Source: Paraspadella gotoi (Eukaryota > Chaetognatha). From it: a stretch of 64,000 bases of DNA. Shown here piece after piece: positions 1 to 13,100 of the stretch. The notes under the pieces are model-generated. The model worked only from the letters and a program-made list of their open reading frames with translations. It searched no databases and had not been told where the DNA came from. Every line of letters starts with the position of its first letter. Position 1 is the stretch's first letter. The position numbers and the translations under genes were made by a program. Location: NCBI GenBank assembly GCA_051294375.1, contig JBJCIZ010000239.1, positions 1,754,581 to 1,818,580 of the forward strand, in the 5' to 3' direction.

Positions 1-1370
<1,370 letters not shown>

Positions 1371-4300
1371 CTACATCGACGTCAAGGCTACGACTTCGGG
1401 TTCCTCGAATTCCGAGCGAGTCTTCAAACATCCCAGCGTCGCGCCGACGACGCCGACGAGAAAGATCAAGGACGCCCCAACGACGGTGCCGAAAAGAAGG
1501 CTATGAGCGCCGGGGCTGAGCATCCCGAGAGGGCGCTCCATCGCCGCGAAGGCGTCGACGCGATTCGTGGTCACGGACTCCGTCAGCCCCTGGCACCAGA
1601 GCAGCGAGAACATCCAAGGGGCGTTGGGGACCCAGACGTTGGAGGTGACGTTGTGACGAGCGAATTGGGACATGAGGGTCGACGGGAAGGCGCGTCCGAA
1701 GTGGATGTTGCGGTGAGTGAGGTTGCGGCGTAGGAAGTAGGAGAGATCGTCCACCAAGTCGTCGTTCTGCGGTGGTGGTCGTGGTGGTTTTTCCAATCAG
1801 AAATTTAACCACGGATAATTTTTAATTGATTTTAATTTTAATTCATATAAGGAAGGAACTTTTGACGCAACCAAGCATATTGTCGTATTGACATTGACTT
1901 ATCATAAATTTTGTTCTTGTGTCATTACATGTTCTCTTATTCAACAAATAAGTTAATTGGTATGTTAATTAGGAATACTAATAGAGCAAAGTAAGTATAC
2001 TGTTATTTTAGGACCATTTAGCTCTCTTACATTAAATAAATTTAATAGCTATTTCGTCTGATTCAGAGCCAAAACCTTTTCGAAAACGGTCCACCGAAAA
2101 TTCGACCGGACGTTGGAAAAATTTCCCGATCCAAAGGGAAACCAGGATTCTTCGGCGTTGAGCCAAACGTGTCGCGGGTCGACGCCCACTTCCGCGATGA
2201 CGTCCAACACTTTTTGAAGGAACTGGGATTTCGAGCGGAGACTTTTTATATTATTACGTTTATATTATAACGTTTTATCGTCGATTTATTTTATTATTTT
2301 CATTCATTACTGCATCGTCCGAGTCCGGGTGTTTGAAATCCCACAAGACGTCTTGATCCTTTTCTTTGGCGAGAAGAAGAAATTGGCGAAAAGTGAGGAT
2401 CGTTTGATTTTGCATCTCGGCGATCGAATACGGGGAGACCGAACCGGAGGACAAGGTCGAGGAAGGGTCGCGATCGACGAACCTTTCGAATGGGATGGGA
2501 ATGCGAATCGCGAAGGTCATGTTAAAATTTTTTTTTTTCTAATGTTTTTTTTTTTAAATTCGTCAGTCGTTGAGATTGCTTCATTTTAAAATCGACGATA
2601 ATTGTTCTTTCAATATTAATAATATCAATAATAATTATTATAATAATAATACTAATTATAATAATAATAATAACCGTCGAAAAAAATGAAGCCGGCCATC
2701 GATAATTTCGATCGAGTAAAAATTCGAACTGTGGCTGCCGTCGAAGAGGATCAAATACTTGAAGGACGAACGATCATCGACAATTTTAAAATTGTAAAAC
2801 CGATGTTAGCTTATTAAAACTATATATTGTTTAGGTCGATTTTATCTTTAAAAGATACATCGTTTAGAAAATTCTTTTTAAAAGCTACATAAAGTTAAAG
2901 TCGATCAAAATCACTTTTTTCAGCGTCGATCAAGACGAAAAGCGATAACGCTTTAATAACGACGACGACGACGACGACGACGACCACTATGCGCAACGGG
3001 GATCACGACGACCTTGAATTAAGCCTTAATTTAAGGCAACCATTAAACCATCCCCACTCCCCAGAGTATTATAAAAATGGAAATAAATGAATGGATAAGC
3101 AAAATAGAGACGTTTGGAGTCAATCTAATTTACATAAATATAAACTGTATATTTTACAGGATTATCATAAAAATAAAAATCATAAAATAATAAATATCAT
3201 AAAAATATAGTCCTGACTCTTACAATTTTTTTCTGGTGAAACGACAAATTCCTTTTAGTTTAAACCAATTATATTCTAAATGAATCAACACAGTTTACAA
3301 GTTTTCTTGCAGTTTTTCAACATCCAAGTAGGATTAATTTCGCATTCGTCGGCTTTGGCCCACGATTCGCAAGACTCAGCTCCGGGTTCCTGGTTAAAAA
3401 ACAAACAAATTTAAATCGATATGGATTTCATTTTAGCGCCTTACTTTCCATCCTCGATCGAGCGCACTCTTCTCGCTCGAGCGCTCTGTTGGACATGAAC
3501 TGTTTACCGCTTTGTAGACGTCTTCGCAAGGTCCGTCGCACAGACCGCAAGATCTGGTGCAAGCGGCCAGCATGTAGTTGGGATTCTTTTCGCACTCGCC
3601 CCAACCCGTCCATTCAACGCACCTTGGACCGATCAAAGTTCCTTAAAGTCTGTCTCTAATTACAGTCAAAATTCCTAATCCACACCGAATTCAATAAATG
3701 GCACAAGTACTTGTCGTTGTAATCGTTGCATCTCTCCTTCGGCTGCTCTTTGTCTATCTGCCCGAGTAGCTGGTCGCAGATTCCGCATGATTCCGGACAA
3801 TTGCCCAGCATGTAACCGGGGTTGCGATCGCACTCTCCCATTTTAGCCCACCTGGAAAAATGAGGCCAATACAATCCAAGCCCCCGATCATTTCCCTTCT
3901 CCAACCCCCTTCCCCTCACTTGGGGCAGGTCGGGTGCTCGTCTTCGCATTTAGATCTCCTATCCGCGCATTTATTGTCCGGGCATCGACACTCGCACTGA
4001 CGGTTGACGAAGCAGGGGGCGTGGCATCGCGCCTTTACCTTCTCGTCTTTACATTCCTCCTCGCATTTGTACATCACGTTCACGATCTTCTCGTCGGAAA
4101 AGGTGAGGTGCATGGACTTACCTTTATTTTTAAATGAAAGAGAATACAGTAACTAGTAACCACAAAGGTTTTTTGAAAGTCGTGTGTCATTTAACCCATG
4201 GTAAAAATGTAGCTGACGTCCTTGGGCATGATGGTGAACCCCGTCCCCATCCCAAAGGCCCAAGCTCCGTAATGCATGATGGAGCAGTAATCGTAAGAGA

Positions 4301-7300
4301 TGCTGTAGTTGGACGTGTCCAGCATCCGGCCAAAGTTGAACTTTTGATGGGGCCAGACGTTCCACCACCGGATGTTGAGGTATTTGTCGCGGTCGAGTCG
4401 GCATTGCTCGTGGTGGAGGCCGATGGCGTGGCCCAGCTCGTGGAGGGAGACCTGGACCGTTGGTTGAATGATAGTACCGGATATGCGCGACCCATTTCGA
4501 CACTTTTTTGGTCTGTTTGTATGCGTTAGTCTGTTTAACGTTGTATCCTTTCAACAAATCACGTTTAAATGGTTGATTGAATGAGGGAGAGCGTTTTGAG
4601 TAAGGAAAGATAAGTAAATCAGCAGAAATAAAAACCACACCGAAACGACAACAAACTGCTTCAAAAACTTCTTTAACCTGATGGTACATGCAGCTGGGTA
4701 TCGCCAGGGACACCCACTGCGCCCCATTGCCCTGCATGCCGACCATCGAGTAGCAACCGTTGTCGCTGTGGAACTCGATGAAGTTTCGGTGTCCGAGTTT
4801 TTCGGCGATGGAATCGTCGAAAGGCTCGAAGCGGAGGCAAGTCTTCTCCATCCATTCCTTTGAAATAGAGATGAGATGAGATGAGATGAGATGAGATGAG
4901 ATGAGATGATAGAGACAGACAGACTAACCTTCATCGAACTATAAACCATCGAGACGTCTACGCCGTCGTAATCAGACGAGAATTTAAAAGGAATCACTTT
5001 TTTCGACCACCTTTGGCAAACGAAAAAGAACTTTCAATAATAATATTATTTATTTGTTATTATTCATTTACTCCTTTCCACCGACCGCCATTTCTCGTCA
5101 AAGACTCCGGCGCCTGACCAATGACGAGTAGACTTGATGTCGAGCTCGTCCACGCCCGCGTCCGCCTTCGACGCCGCGGAATCCAAGATGGCGTCGATGG
5201 GACGATGACTCGTCTCTTGCAGCGGAAGTTTAAAACCGGAGAGGATCTCGTCGGACGTCAACTCGCGGGAAGAGTTGACGCCCACGACTGGGATTTTCAT
5301 AGAATAACATGTTTAAGAAAATCCATTAATACATGAAATTGATACAACCAATATAAAAATGTAGGGCTCTCGTTTTTTCAAGAATAACAATTAACCAGGA
5401 GTGTGAATGTACAATTTGTACATGTTTCACGCGACAATAAGGTGAAAAAGTCATTGGAAAGACATACGCCAAAAATTTTTTCCTTCATTATAAAAATAAA
5501 TCGATATCTTTTATAATAATATAAATATAGCAAAGGATTTAGGATAAATAACTTTAGATTCGAGAGATTCACTTCCGAAACATTCTACGTCGGAAACGAT
5601 AGCAAGATGTAAATGTAGCAGATTAATTTGTGAATTGTCTGAAATGAGATTAAGTTCCTCAATCTCATTTGCATATTGTCGTATTCTGATTAAGAGATAT
5701 CCCTCTGTTAGATAAATGAGATAAAACTTAAACTAAAGAACTTTAGTTCAAGTGGGAGTAGTTTAACACATCTCAAAGACTTACCGGCGACAAACGCGAC
5801 GGCGAAAAAAATTAGCGACTTCATCGCAGAAGAAAAAAAAACGACAAAAGAAAGAAAAAGCGAAAAATATAAAAATGGATCCGACGCGGGAAAAAAGCAG
5901 CTGCGGACGCGACGGCGATTTCATATTTTTTTTCTATCGATATCGCTTTGATTAATTAATCCGTGCGTCATCATTGTGGATTCGTATTTTATATATCTCT
6001 TTCATTTTATAACATATCGTTATCATTCATTAAAACTCAATCTCAACGACGGACGTGGAATGTAAGTTGTTTTAATATTTTTTTTAAAAAAGACGTCAGA
6101 CTTTGTCTGTCTCACCATTTCCCGGCGTTGAGTTGCCGAATCTGCGAGGAATTGAAAAAGGAAAAAGTTTCTTCTTTGAATCGAGGGAAGACTCGGGCGA
6201 CGTCCGTCGTTCGTTTTAAATTGTCGTCGTGGAACATGAAAAGTTCGCCGTCCTGGAAAAGGGGGAAATGTCTATTTCAACAATTATTTAAGGCAGTGAA
6301 ATACGTCGATGAATCATTGTTTTTACAATTTATACATTCAACGGGTATTAATTAAAAGACGGCACACTATTTCAAATAATAAATCCTGAAATAATATAAT
6401 TCCGAAAATCAAAAAAATCACCCTCATTCTACTTTGGATATCTGCAGATCGGACTCGAACCCCGAGCTCCCTCTCTCGGCGGCGATTCGAAAAGAGAGCC
6501 TCGTGTTCTCCGGCGCGAGGGTCGGCGATCCTCTGTGTCCGTTGAGCTTGGGCTTCGCGGGCGCCGCCGCCGTCACGCAGGGCAGCCAGCTGGGATTTCC
6601 CGCGAGAGCGAAGGGGAGGACGTCGACGCAGATGAGAGAGACGGAAAGGAGAGCTATGAGAAATATTATTAGATGTTAAATTAAGTATTAAGTACTTATT
6701 AGTCAATTAAATAAAATTAAATTATGTTTTTAATTTTACTTTCATTGAAAGTACGATAATGGAACTTTATTTACAAACAATATAAAATTCCATTTTAAAT
6801 TCCATTCTTTTTTCCACGCTTTTCTTAAATGAGATTGAAATGAACCACAAATTATTCTGCTACAAACGAATCGAATGGAGAGAAGAATCACAGTGCTGTG
6901 ACTTTCATAGATTAAATATTAAACAACTTTCATTCCTTCCTTTCATCTTTAAACTACGTAGAGAGAGACCAACCCCTCCCACCAAACCTTTCAACTAACC
7001 AGTTTCCACGTACAACCAAGCGGAAACTCTTCTCGAGTCTTTCTCGTAAATCCTAATGACGAGAATCTGCAAAGTCAATCCCAGGGCGAGAGTGAAACCC
7101 ACGATGAGCGTAATGTGAAGAAGGATCGCCGAGGAGATTAATTTCAGTTTCAAAGTGGCCCACCCTTTGAAGTAGACGGAGGAAACGAATCCCATCACCG
7201 AGAGAGAAAAGAAAAGGCAAACCACGGCGACGGCGAAGTGACAAGCCGCCACGAAGACCACGCCCACTCTGTCTCGCTTCGTTCGTCGCAGATGAACGAC

Positions 7301-7618
7301 GCCGACGACGGCGGCGACGACGACGGCGACGTAGACGAAGGCGGCGAGGGAGAGGCCGAAGCAGACGTCGAGGATCCACTGGAGCCAATGGCCGGAGACG
7401 CCGAAGGCGAATTCGAGCAGGTTGAGCCGGTCGTTCTCGGCGAAGGCTCTCCACCACACGACCCAGACGAGGAGGAGCGCGGCGGCGAGGACGAGAGCGA
7501 TCGACTTGATCGTGGAGTCGACGAGGCGCTTGGTCGAGAAGCCGCGTTTGAGAGGGGAGATGCGGCAGGCGACGACGGATTCGCAGCAGAGCAGCGTTTT
7601 GTCTCTCGCCGAAATCAT
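1371..7618 (-). CDS. Six-TM glycerophosphodiester phosphodiesterase (GDPD4/5-type), copy A
   Basis: Exons 7618-7000, 6653-6433, 6252-6116, 2482-2311, 2222-2076 and 1766-1371 join in frame to a protein of about 563 aa. Exon 1 encodes a cytoplasmic N-terminus and about five TM segments (residues ~35-205). The GDPD domain follows with GHRG near residue 245, APENT, FESD and FHDD, the expected His/Glu/Asp catalytic and metal set. The domain ends at the family signature PWMFSLLWC, followed by a last TM (~525-550) and a short tail. This topology matches GDE2/GDE3-type enzymes, whose outward-facing domain cleaves glycerophosphodiesters or GPI anchors; the substrate here is inferred. Intron 3 is about 3.6 kb and holds an entire astacin gene on the same strand. 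GDPD-B, with the same exon structure, lies 465 bp upstream. Confidence 0.85.
3285..5824 (-). CDS. Secreted astacin-family zinc metalloprotease with three ShKT domains
   Basis: Nine exons (5824-5785, 5287-5086, 5010-4929, 4857-4678, 4451-4196, 4121-3920, 3851-3711, 3622-3445, 3389-3285) join in frame to about 461 aa. The start MKSLIFFAVAFVA is a clear signal peptide. After a propeptide comes the astacin domain with the zinc site HELGHAIGLHHE and the Met-turn SIMHYG. A Cys-rich stretch and three ShKT modules follow, each with the WxxxGEC-xNPxYM-C-SCGxC pattern (the last ends CKLC, then stop). It is probably an extracellular matrix or developmental protease; the substrate is unknown. The gene sits wholly inside intron 3 of GDPD-A on the same strand. 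Intron 1 carries a copy of the dispersed hairpin element and intron 3 an (ATGAG)n array. Confidence 0.9.
4869..4909. repeat. (ATGAG)n microsatellite
   Basis: About eight tandem copies of a 5-base unit in the astacin intron between exons 3 and 4, next to the splice acceptor. Confidence 0.9.
5615..5694 (+). repeat. Dispersed hairpin/octamer element, full-length copy 1
   Basis: An ~80 bp unit starting GTAGCAGATTAAT, then GAGATTAAG-TTCCTC-AATCTC (imperfect hairpin), ATTTGCAT, ATTGTCGTATT and ending GATTAAG. The copy at 13712-13791 is almost the same over its whole length. It lies in astacin intron 1. Confidence 0.8.
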
Positions 7619-8082
7619 TTTTCTTTGTTTTTCTTTTTGTTTTTTTTTTTTTTTTGAGATCTTTACGAAATGGAAATCGATCCGAAGCTTCTTGAAAATA
7701 ACTGGAACAAAAAGAAAAGTGAAATGTCCAAATATTGTGCATCAACATCATTATAAGCGCCAAAAGGCAGGTTAAAACCGTAACATATCGTAAAATATTA
7801 ATGGAATGTTGTGAAACATTGCGAATACTATTTTCTAGTAGATACGAACGTGAGAGATGAAATCTTTTTTCCATCAAACTGGCACAAAAAAATTTGATAA
7901 ATGGACGGGGAATTAAAACAGCAAAATTGGTTAAATTTGAATGGTAAGGCAAACATATCAAGTTCATTATTGTTTTGCGCTCTTAACTTGTTTATTCAAT
8001 GAATTTCCTGTTGAAGTTTCGGTAATAATAATTCATGTTAGTCGTCACAAATACGCCATCTAATCCTAGGCCGCAACTCTCT
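7619..8082. other. Intergenic between GDPD-A and GDPD-B
   Basis: About 464 bp, with a T-rich run just upstream of the GDPD-A start. No separate gene or RNA seen. It should hold the GDPD-A promoter and the GDPD-B 3' end. Confidence 0.5.
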
Positions 8083-11000
8083 TTAAAATCTCGTTATCGC
8101 CTCCAAAGAACTCTCAGCGGTCAATCGGTCCCTTGGCCGGCACTTGACGGTTACAACAACGACAACTACGAGAATAACGATCGAGATAACTATCATCCCC
8201 GCGCATGCGCCGCGGAACGTCGCCGGACTCATGAACCCTTGCGGACGCGTCATGGCTGCTAATTCGCGTACGGAGTCGGTGGTGACCGAGGCCACCGCCC
8301 CCGTGCACCAGAGCAGAGAGTAGAGCCACTCGGCGTTGGCCACCCAAACGTTGGTGGTGACGTTGGCTTCAGCGAAGCGAAGAGACGTCGAGGGTGGAAA
8401 TGCGCGGGAAAAATGGACGTTGCGGTTCCTGATGTTTTTGGCGAGGTAATAATCTAGGTTGTCCACTTCGTCGTGCTGAGAAAACGAGGAAAGAGTTAAG
8501 ATGGTTGGGGTGGGAGAATCGTTTTTCGTTTCAAGTGGGCAAAATAAGTAAGAGTTAAATTTTTAGAATATTACTGAATGAGACCGAGTTCATCAATTCC
8601 ATTTGCATATAGTAGTAAATTATTTTAGGTTCCACTGGTTTATGTTTAGTTTTAACATTAGGCCTATTTTGGGGTTTTATGATGCTTTTTTATATTGTTT
8701 AAATGTTTCCTAGATAATTCTATGATATTTTTTTATTTCGATAATTTGTAATCAATTAATTACAAATTTGAAATTAATTTAATTAATTTAATTTGAAATT
8801 TTGTTTTTCTGATATTTTTTATTAAATCTATTTAATGAGTATAAAATGTTAATGTTTTCAGTTAAAAAAAACCGTTTTGCCTACATTTGCATATTAAATT
8901 ATAATTTTTTACATTTTTACATCATAAAATAAAATATCGAAATCATTCAAAAACGAGGCATAACAATCAAACGCCAAACAATCAATGATAAGAAGGTAAT
9001 GTCGATTAAGGTCACTAGCCTGACCTCGGGTTTTTAATAAGTTGATTATGGTCAAAGTCGTTCTCGCTGTTGTTGTAGTTGTCGCCACACTTTTATACTC
9101 GTTGCAATGCCCAACTACTTTACATAATAATAATTAATGATGGCGTTCAAAGAAAATAAAATATCAAGCCTCCTTACTCACATAGTTACTAATGGTCCAG
9201 CGAAAGGCGTCACTGTTATTTTTATAATAACGACTCGCGCCAGGAGGAAACCAGGAGAGAGAAGCGTCGAGCCACACGAGGGAGGGATCGATTCCCACTT
9301 CGGCGATGATAGTCAATACTCGTTGCAAATTCTGGGGGGGGGATGAGACGGACGGACAAATATCATTGATCGACCGAGAGACTTATTTACAAATTTATAA
9401 ATTCGTTTATAGAATTTACGGACAGCACGATAAAGGGATTTATAGAAGAGGCAGATAATGAAAAGGTGGAAACGCGGATAGGTTTATTCCCAAATTTTGG
9501 ATGTTCTCACTCTTCCATAGAGGCTGACGTATTTGAAGTCCCAGACGACGCTCTGATTTTCTTCCTTCGCGATGAACAAAAAATCTCGGAAAGAAGGGAT
9601 GGACTGATTGCGGACGGAGGAGGAGGAGGAGGGGATGAGACCGGAAGAGAAGGAATTGGAAGGATCGCGATCCAGAAACCTGGGAATCGGGGAATGAATG
9701 AATGAATGAATGAATGAATGAATGAATGAATGAATGAATGAACAATTCAAACAAAGGAAAGGAAAGAAAAAAAGGAAAGAGGAAAGGAAATAAAAAGAAA
9801 GAAAAGAGGATAGGAAAGAGGATAGGAAAGAGGAAAGGAAAGAGGAAAGGAAAGAGGAAAGGAAAGAGGAAAGGAAAGAGGAAAGGAAAAAGGAAAGGAA
9901 AGAGGAAAGAAAAAAGGAAAGGAAATAGAAAAAAAAGAAAGAAAAACAAAAGAAAAATAAAAACAAATACAGACATAATAAAAATCACAAACAAATTATA
10001 AACATCCTTCAACCCTCAAAACTCCTACTCCTTCTCACCATTGTCCCGCATTGAGAGATCGAATTTGCTCAGAGGTTAAAGAGGAAAGAGTTAAATCCGT
10101 GGGATTCGTGAAGACTTGTTCAATGTTAGTCGTCCGCGTCAAGAATTTGTCGTGAAACATGAAGGGTTCGTCGTCCTGACGAATGAGAGGTTTATTTATT
10201 TATTTATTCATGTGTTTCCTCAATATTTTCCTTCTCTCTCACCCACGACATCTGAAGGTCAGACTCAAATCCGTGGCTTCCCTCGCGGACCGCGGTGATA
10301 AAGGAGAGAGGCGTGTTTTCCGGCGCGAGCTTCAACGCCCCCTTGTGGCCCATGAGTTTTGGCTTTGGCGGGAGCGAGTCTCTAACGCAGGGCATCCAGG
10401 TCGGGTGGCCGACGAAGATGAAGGGGAGGATGTAGGATATCAAAAGGAGAAGAGAGACGAAGGCTGAAGAGGTGTTGGAACAAATCAACGAACTAAAAGA
10501 ATTAAAAAAACTAATAAACAAATTAACGAAAGAAGTGAAAAAAATTATAAAGGAATGAACAAATAAAACAAAATAATTTAAAAAAAACTAACAAAAGGGA
10601 TCTTTTTTTCCCCGTTACCAGTTTCCAAGTAGAGATAACGACATCGCCGGCTCTTGGCTCCGTAGTAGCCCAACTCCCGCAGCGCGACCAACTGCAACAG
10701 GCATCCCTCAACTACGGTCAGCAAGGCGATGGCTCCCAAGTGCAGACCCACGGAGGAAAAGACGATCGCGAGCCGCAGCGTGTCCCATCCTTCCGAGTAG
10801 AGTTTGTCGAAGAGAAAAACTGCGGCCAAACTTCCGGCGATGCCGAGTAGAGAGACGACGAAGTGAACCGGATGAACGTCGAATTGGCAACAGTTTCCGC
10901 CCCGCAATCTCTTCCGGTGGAGGACGACGACGACGGCGACGACGGTCAAGAGGGAATAGAGAAGAGTGACGAGGGAGAGACCGAAGAGAAGGCGGATCCA

Positions 11001-11235
11001 GTCGAACCAGGAACCGAGATTCTCGTAAAAGTAATTGAGGAGATTGAGACGATCGTTGTCTCGGAAGGCGCGCCACCATCCGACCCAGAGGAGGAGGAGG
11101 GAGGAGGAAAGGAGGAGGAGGAGGAGAGAGACGGAGGCGCAGAGGGATCGTTTGATCGAGGGATCGCAGGGGAGGAGGGGGGAGGCGGCAGGCGGGGAGG
11201 CACTCGATGGCGGAGAAGAGTTTATCGAGGGACAT
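8083..11235 (-). CDS. Six-TM glycerophosphodiester phosphodiesterase, copy B (one apparent frameshift)
   Basis: Tandem paralogue of GDPD-A with identical exon phases: 11235-10619, 10463-10243, 10175-10039, 9679-9511, 9331-9182 and 8475-8083. The domain carries GHKG, APENT, FESD and FHDK; copy A has an Asp where B has this Lys, after the catalytic His. It ends with WLYSLLWC, a C-terminal TM rich in Val/Ile and a short tail. Exon 1 does not stay in frame. The start MSLDKLFSAIECLPACRL matches copy A, but the first TM (LLLLWVGWWRAF) is one frame over. Dropping one G of the six-G run near 11177-11182 restores it, giving about 561 aa. I treat this as a consensus error or a recent lesion; the rest is under evident constraint. 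Confidence 0.8.
8570..8632 (+). repeat. Dispersed hairpin/octamer element, diverged copy
   Basis: In a GDPD-B intron: GAGACCGAGTTCATCAATTC, then CATTTGCATATAGTAGTAA. It matches the centre of the element with mismatches. Confidence 0.5.
9691..9960. repeat. (TGAA)n followed by (GGAAAGA)-type microsatellite
   Basis: About 12 copies of a TGAA tetranucleotide, then about 200 bp of purine-only GGAAAG/AGGAAA units, in the GDPD-B intron between exons 3 and 4. Long open frames across it on both strands are by-products of the repeat. Confidence 0.95.
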
Positions 11236-11705
11236 TTGGGGAGGGGGGGAGAGGCGCTGAAACGAAGCGTAAATAAAAAAAAAATTGTGGAGAGAAATAA
11301 TTTACACGAAATGTTGATTTACATAGAAAAGGTTTGGAGGGCGTGGCTCTCGCTAATGAGAATCGATAAGACGATTGTTAATAGAAAATGATTCTGGAAT
11401 TTAGACTCCGACAAAAAAAAAAAAAAAAAAAAAAAAAAACCGAAGCGGACTTTGAACTTTTCACTTCCGTTTCGAAAGCGAAAAACACTTCTGGTTTATA
11501 CAGAGGGAAATGGAGGTGAGATAGAAACAAAATGTGTTTGCGACATTTTGTTTTGTGTTTGTTTTGCGAAAAATAAACATACAGATATAAATACAGTACT
11601 GTCGACCGATAGACGCGACATTTCCAAGAAATCGACGGTTTGGGAATGAATGACAACTCGAGTAAGGTCGGTCCCGAAATGACTAGAAAGTTTTACGAAT
11701 TTTGA
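11236..11705. other. Intergenic between GDPD-B and VPS28
   Basis: About 470 bp with a run of about 27 A at 11413-11439. No gene recognised. Confidence 0.6.
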
Positions 11706-12831
11706 TCAGTTTTCGTGCAAGACTCTGTTGAAGGCGTTGAAGGAAGACTCCAGGTCGAATATGAGTTGCCGCACTTGGGATTCGTCCAACTCGTCCGATG
11801 CCTGAGAAAAAGGGAGAATATCACGAATTAATTAATATGCAATATTTTATATTCTCAACGAATATAAATTGAACCTGCATCTCGTCCAAAGTCTTGAGCC
11901 ACGAATTAACTTTGTGCTTCCCTTCGAAATCCGGCGGGATCATGGACAACCGATTCATGGTTTCCAAGAGTTCCCTGAAGATAAAGAAAAGATCGACGAT
12001 GAAGGTAAGTCAGGGAAGTCGAAATCCTGTACCTCACCTCAAATCTGGTTGAATCTCGTCGTTGGCTTTGATTTCCAATTTGAGTTTATCCATGACGGTG
12101 ATGAAAAGGGAGACGATGTCGGCGATACACTTGCTAGTGTTTCCTAATTAAAATATTGATAGTTAATATAGTTAAAGTTATAAAAATCAAAAAATGTAAA
12201 TGAAACTTTATTTTTTTTAAACAGTATGCACTATGCAGTAGTGAACACTTTAGTAAACAATATGTTGGAGGCGGATTTATATTATTTGCCAGCGGGCGAA
12301 GGTGGAGCGGGAACGCGTCGCATCGCATCCGGCTCCAACAAATACAAAAGCATTTTGCCGAAAGAATTGACAAGTCACAACAACAACAAATCCTCACCCT
12401 TGTCGTCCTTGATCGTAATGGGCCTCTCCTCCCTGATTCTCTCCAACGCGGCGGGGCAATCGAGTCGAAACTTTTTGACGAACGACTCGACTGTCGGGAA
12501 CTCGTCCGACTGAACCATCTTGAAGGCGGCCTTGTATTGGACCAAGAGTTTGGAGCAGGCGGCCGTATATTCCTTCGGCGTCACCGCGTCCTTAATGTAG
12601 GCCTTCTCCAGCTGCTGTATCGTGTTGATGACCGAGTAGAGGTCGGCCATCGTGTCGTACTTTTCTCGTTCGCGGGCGGATCTATGAATGTACAAAAAGC
12701 ATTTGACCGAAAGGTAGGCTTAAGCCCGTCTGGCGAGATAAAAAGATCTTCCGTAGTCCGTACCTGTACAATTTAACCTCTTCCATCAGCTCCTGACGCA
12801 TTGGGGCGTTCGAACTCGAGTAGGCCGCCAT
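11706..12831 (-). CDS. VPS28: VPS28, ESCRT-I subunit
   Basis: Five exons (12831-12764, 12681-12398, 12143-12038, 11974-11875, 11801-11706) join to about 217 aa, close to the usual ~220. The N-terminal core has [16 protein letters not shown] and LEKAYIKD. The middle has [16 protein letters not shown] and [10 protein letters not shown]. The C-terminal four-helix domain has [26 protein letters not shown] and [15 protein letters not shown]28 bridges TSG101 and ESCRT-II in sorting ubiquitinated cargo into multivesicular bodies. The start [19 protein letters not shown] lies directly before the conserved block. Lengths and motifs are complete with no break. Confidence 0.97.
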
Positions 12832-13100
12832 ATTTAGTACTCTATTGATAGAGCGTTAGTTTTTGCCTTTCTTTTTTTTTTATTTTTGGGCTTTCTAACA
12901 ACTCTGCATCACAGAAATACATAAATAATTGAGTGTCACTATGCGATTTAAGACAAAAAAATAGACAAATCATGCGATGGGTTATGGCCGACTTTTATCT
13001 ATAATTGCCCAATCGTCGTCCTAATAAAAATAATAAAAATTCCGAGAAACAGTTTAAGTTTCTTGAATTAACAAAACGACGAGGCAAGTTATTTTTTTTT

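Noticed and set aside
9440-10012. Phe/Leu/Ser-rich frames of 160-190 codons
   Set aside because: They are translations of the GGAAAG and TGAA microsatellites inside a GDPD-B intron.
11035-11391. Plus-strand Arg-rich frames opposite GDPD-B exon 1
   Set aside because: Antisense of Leu/Pro codons in TM segments.
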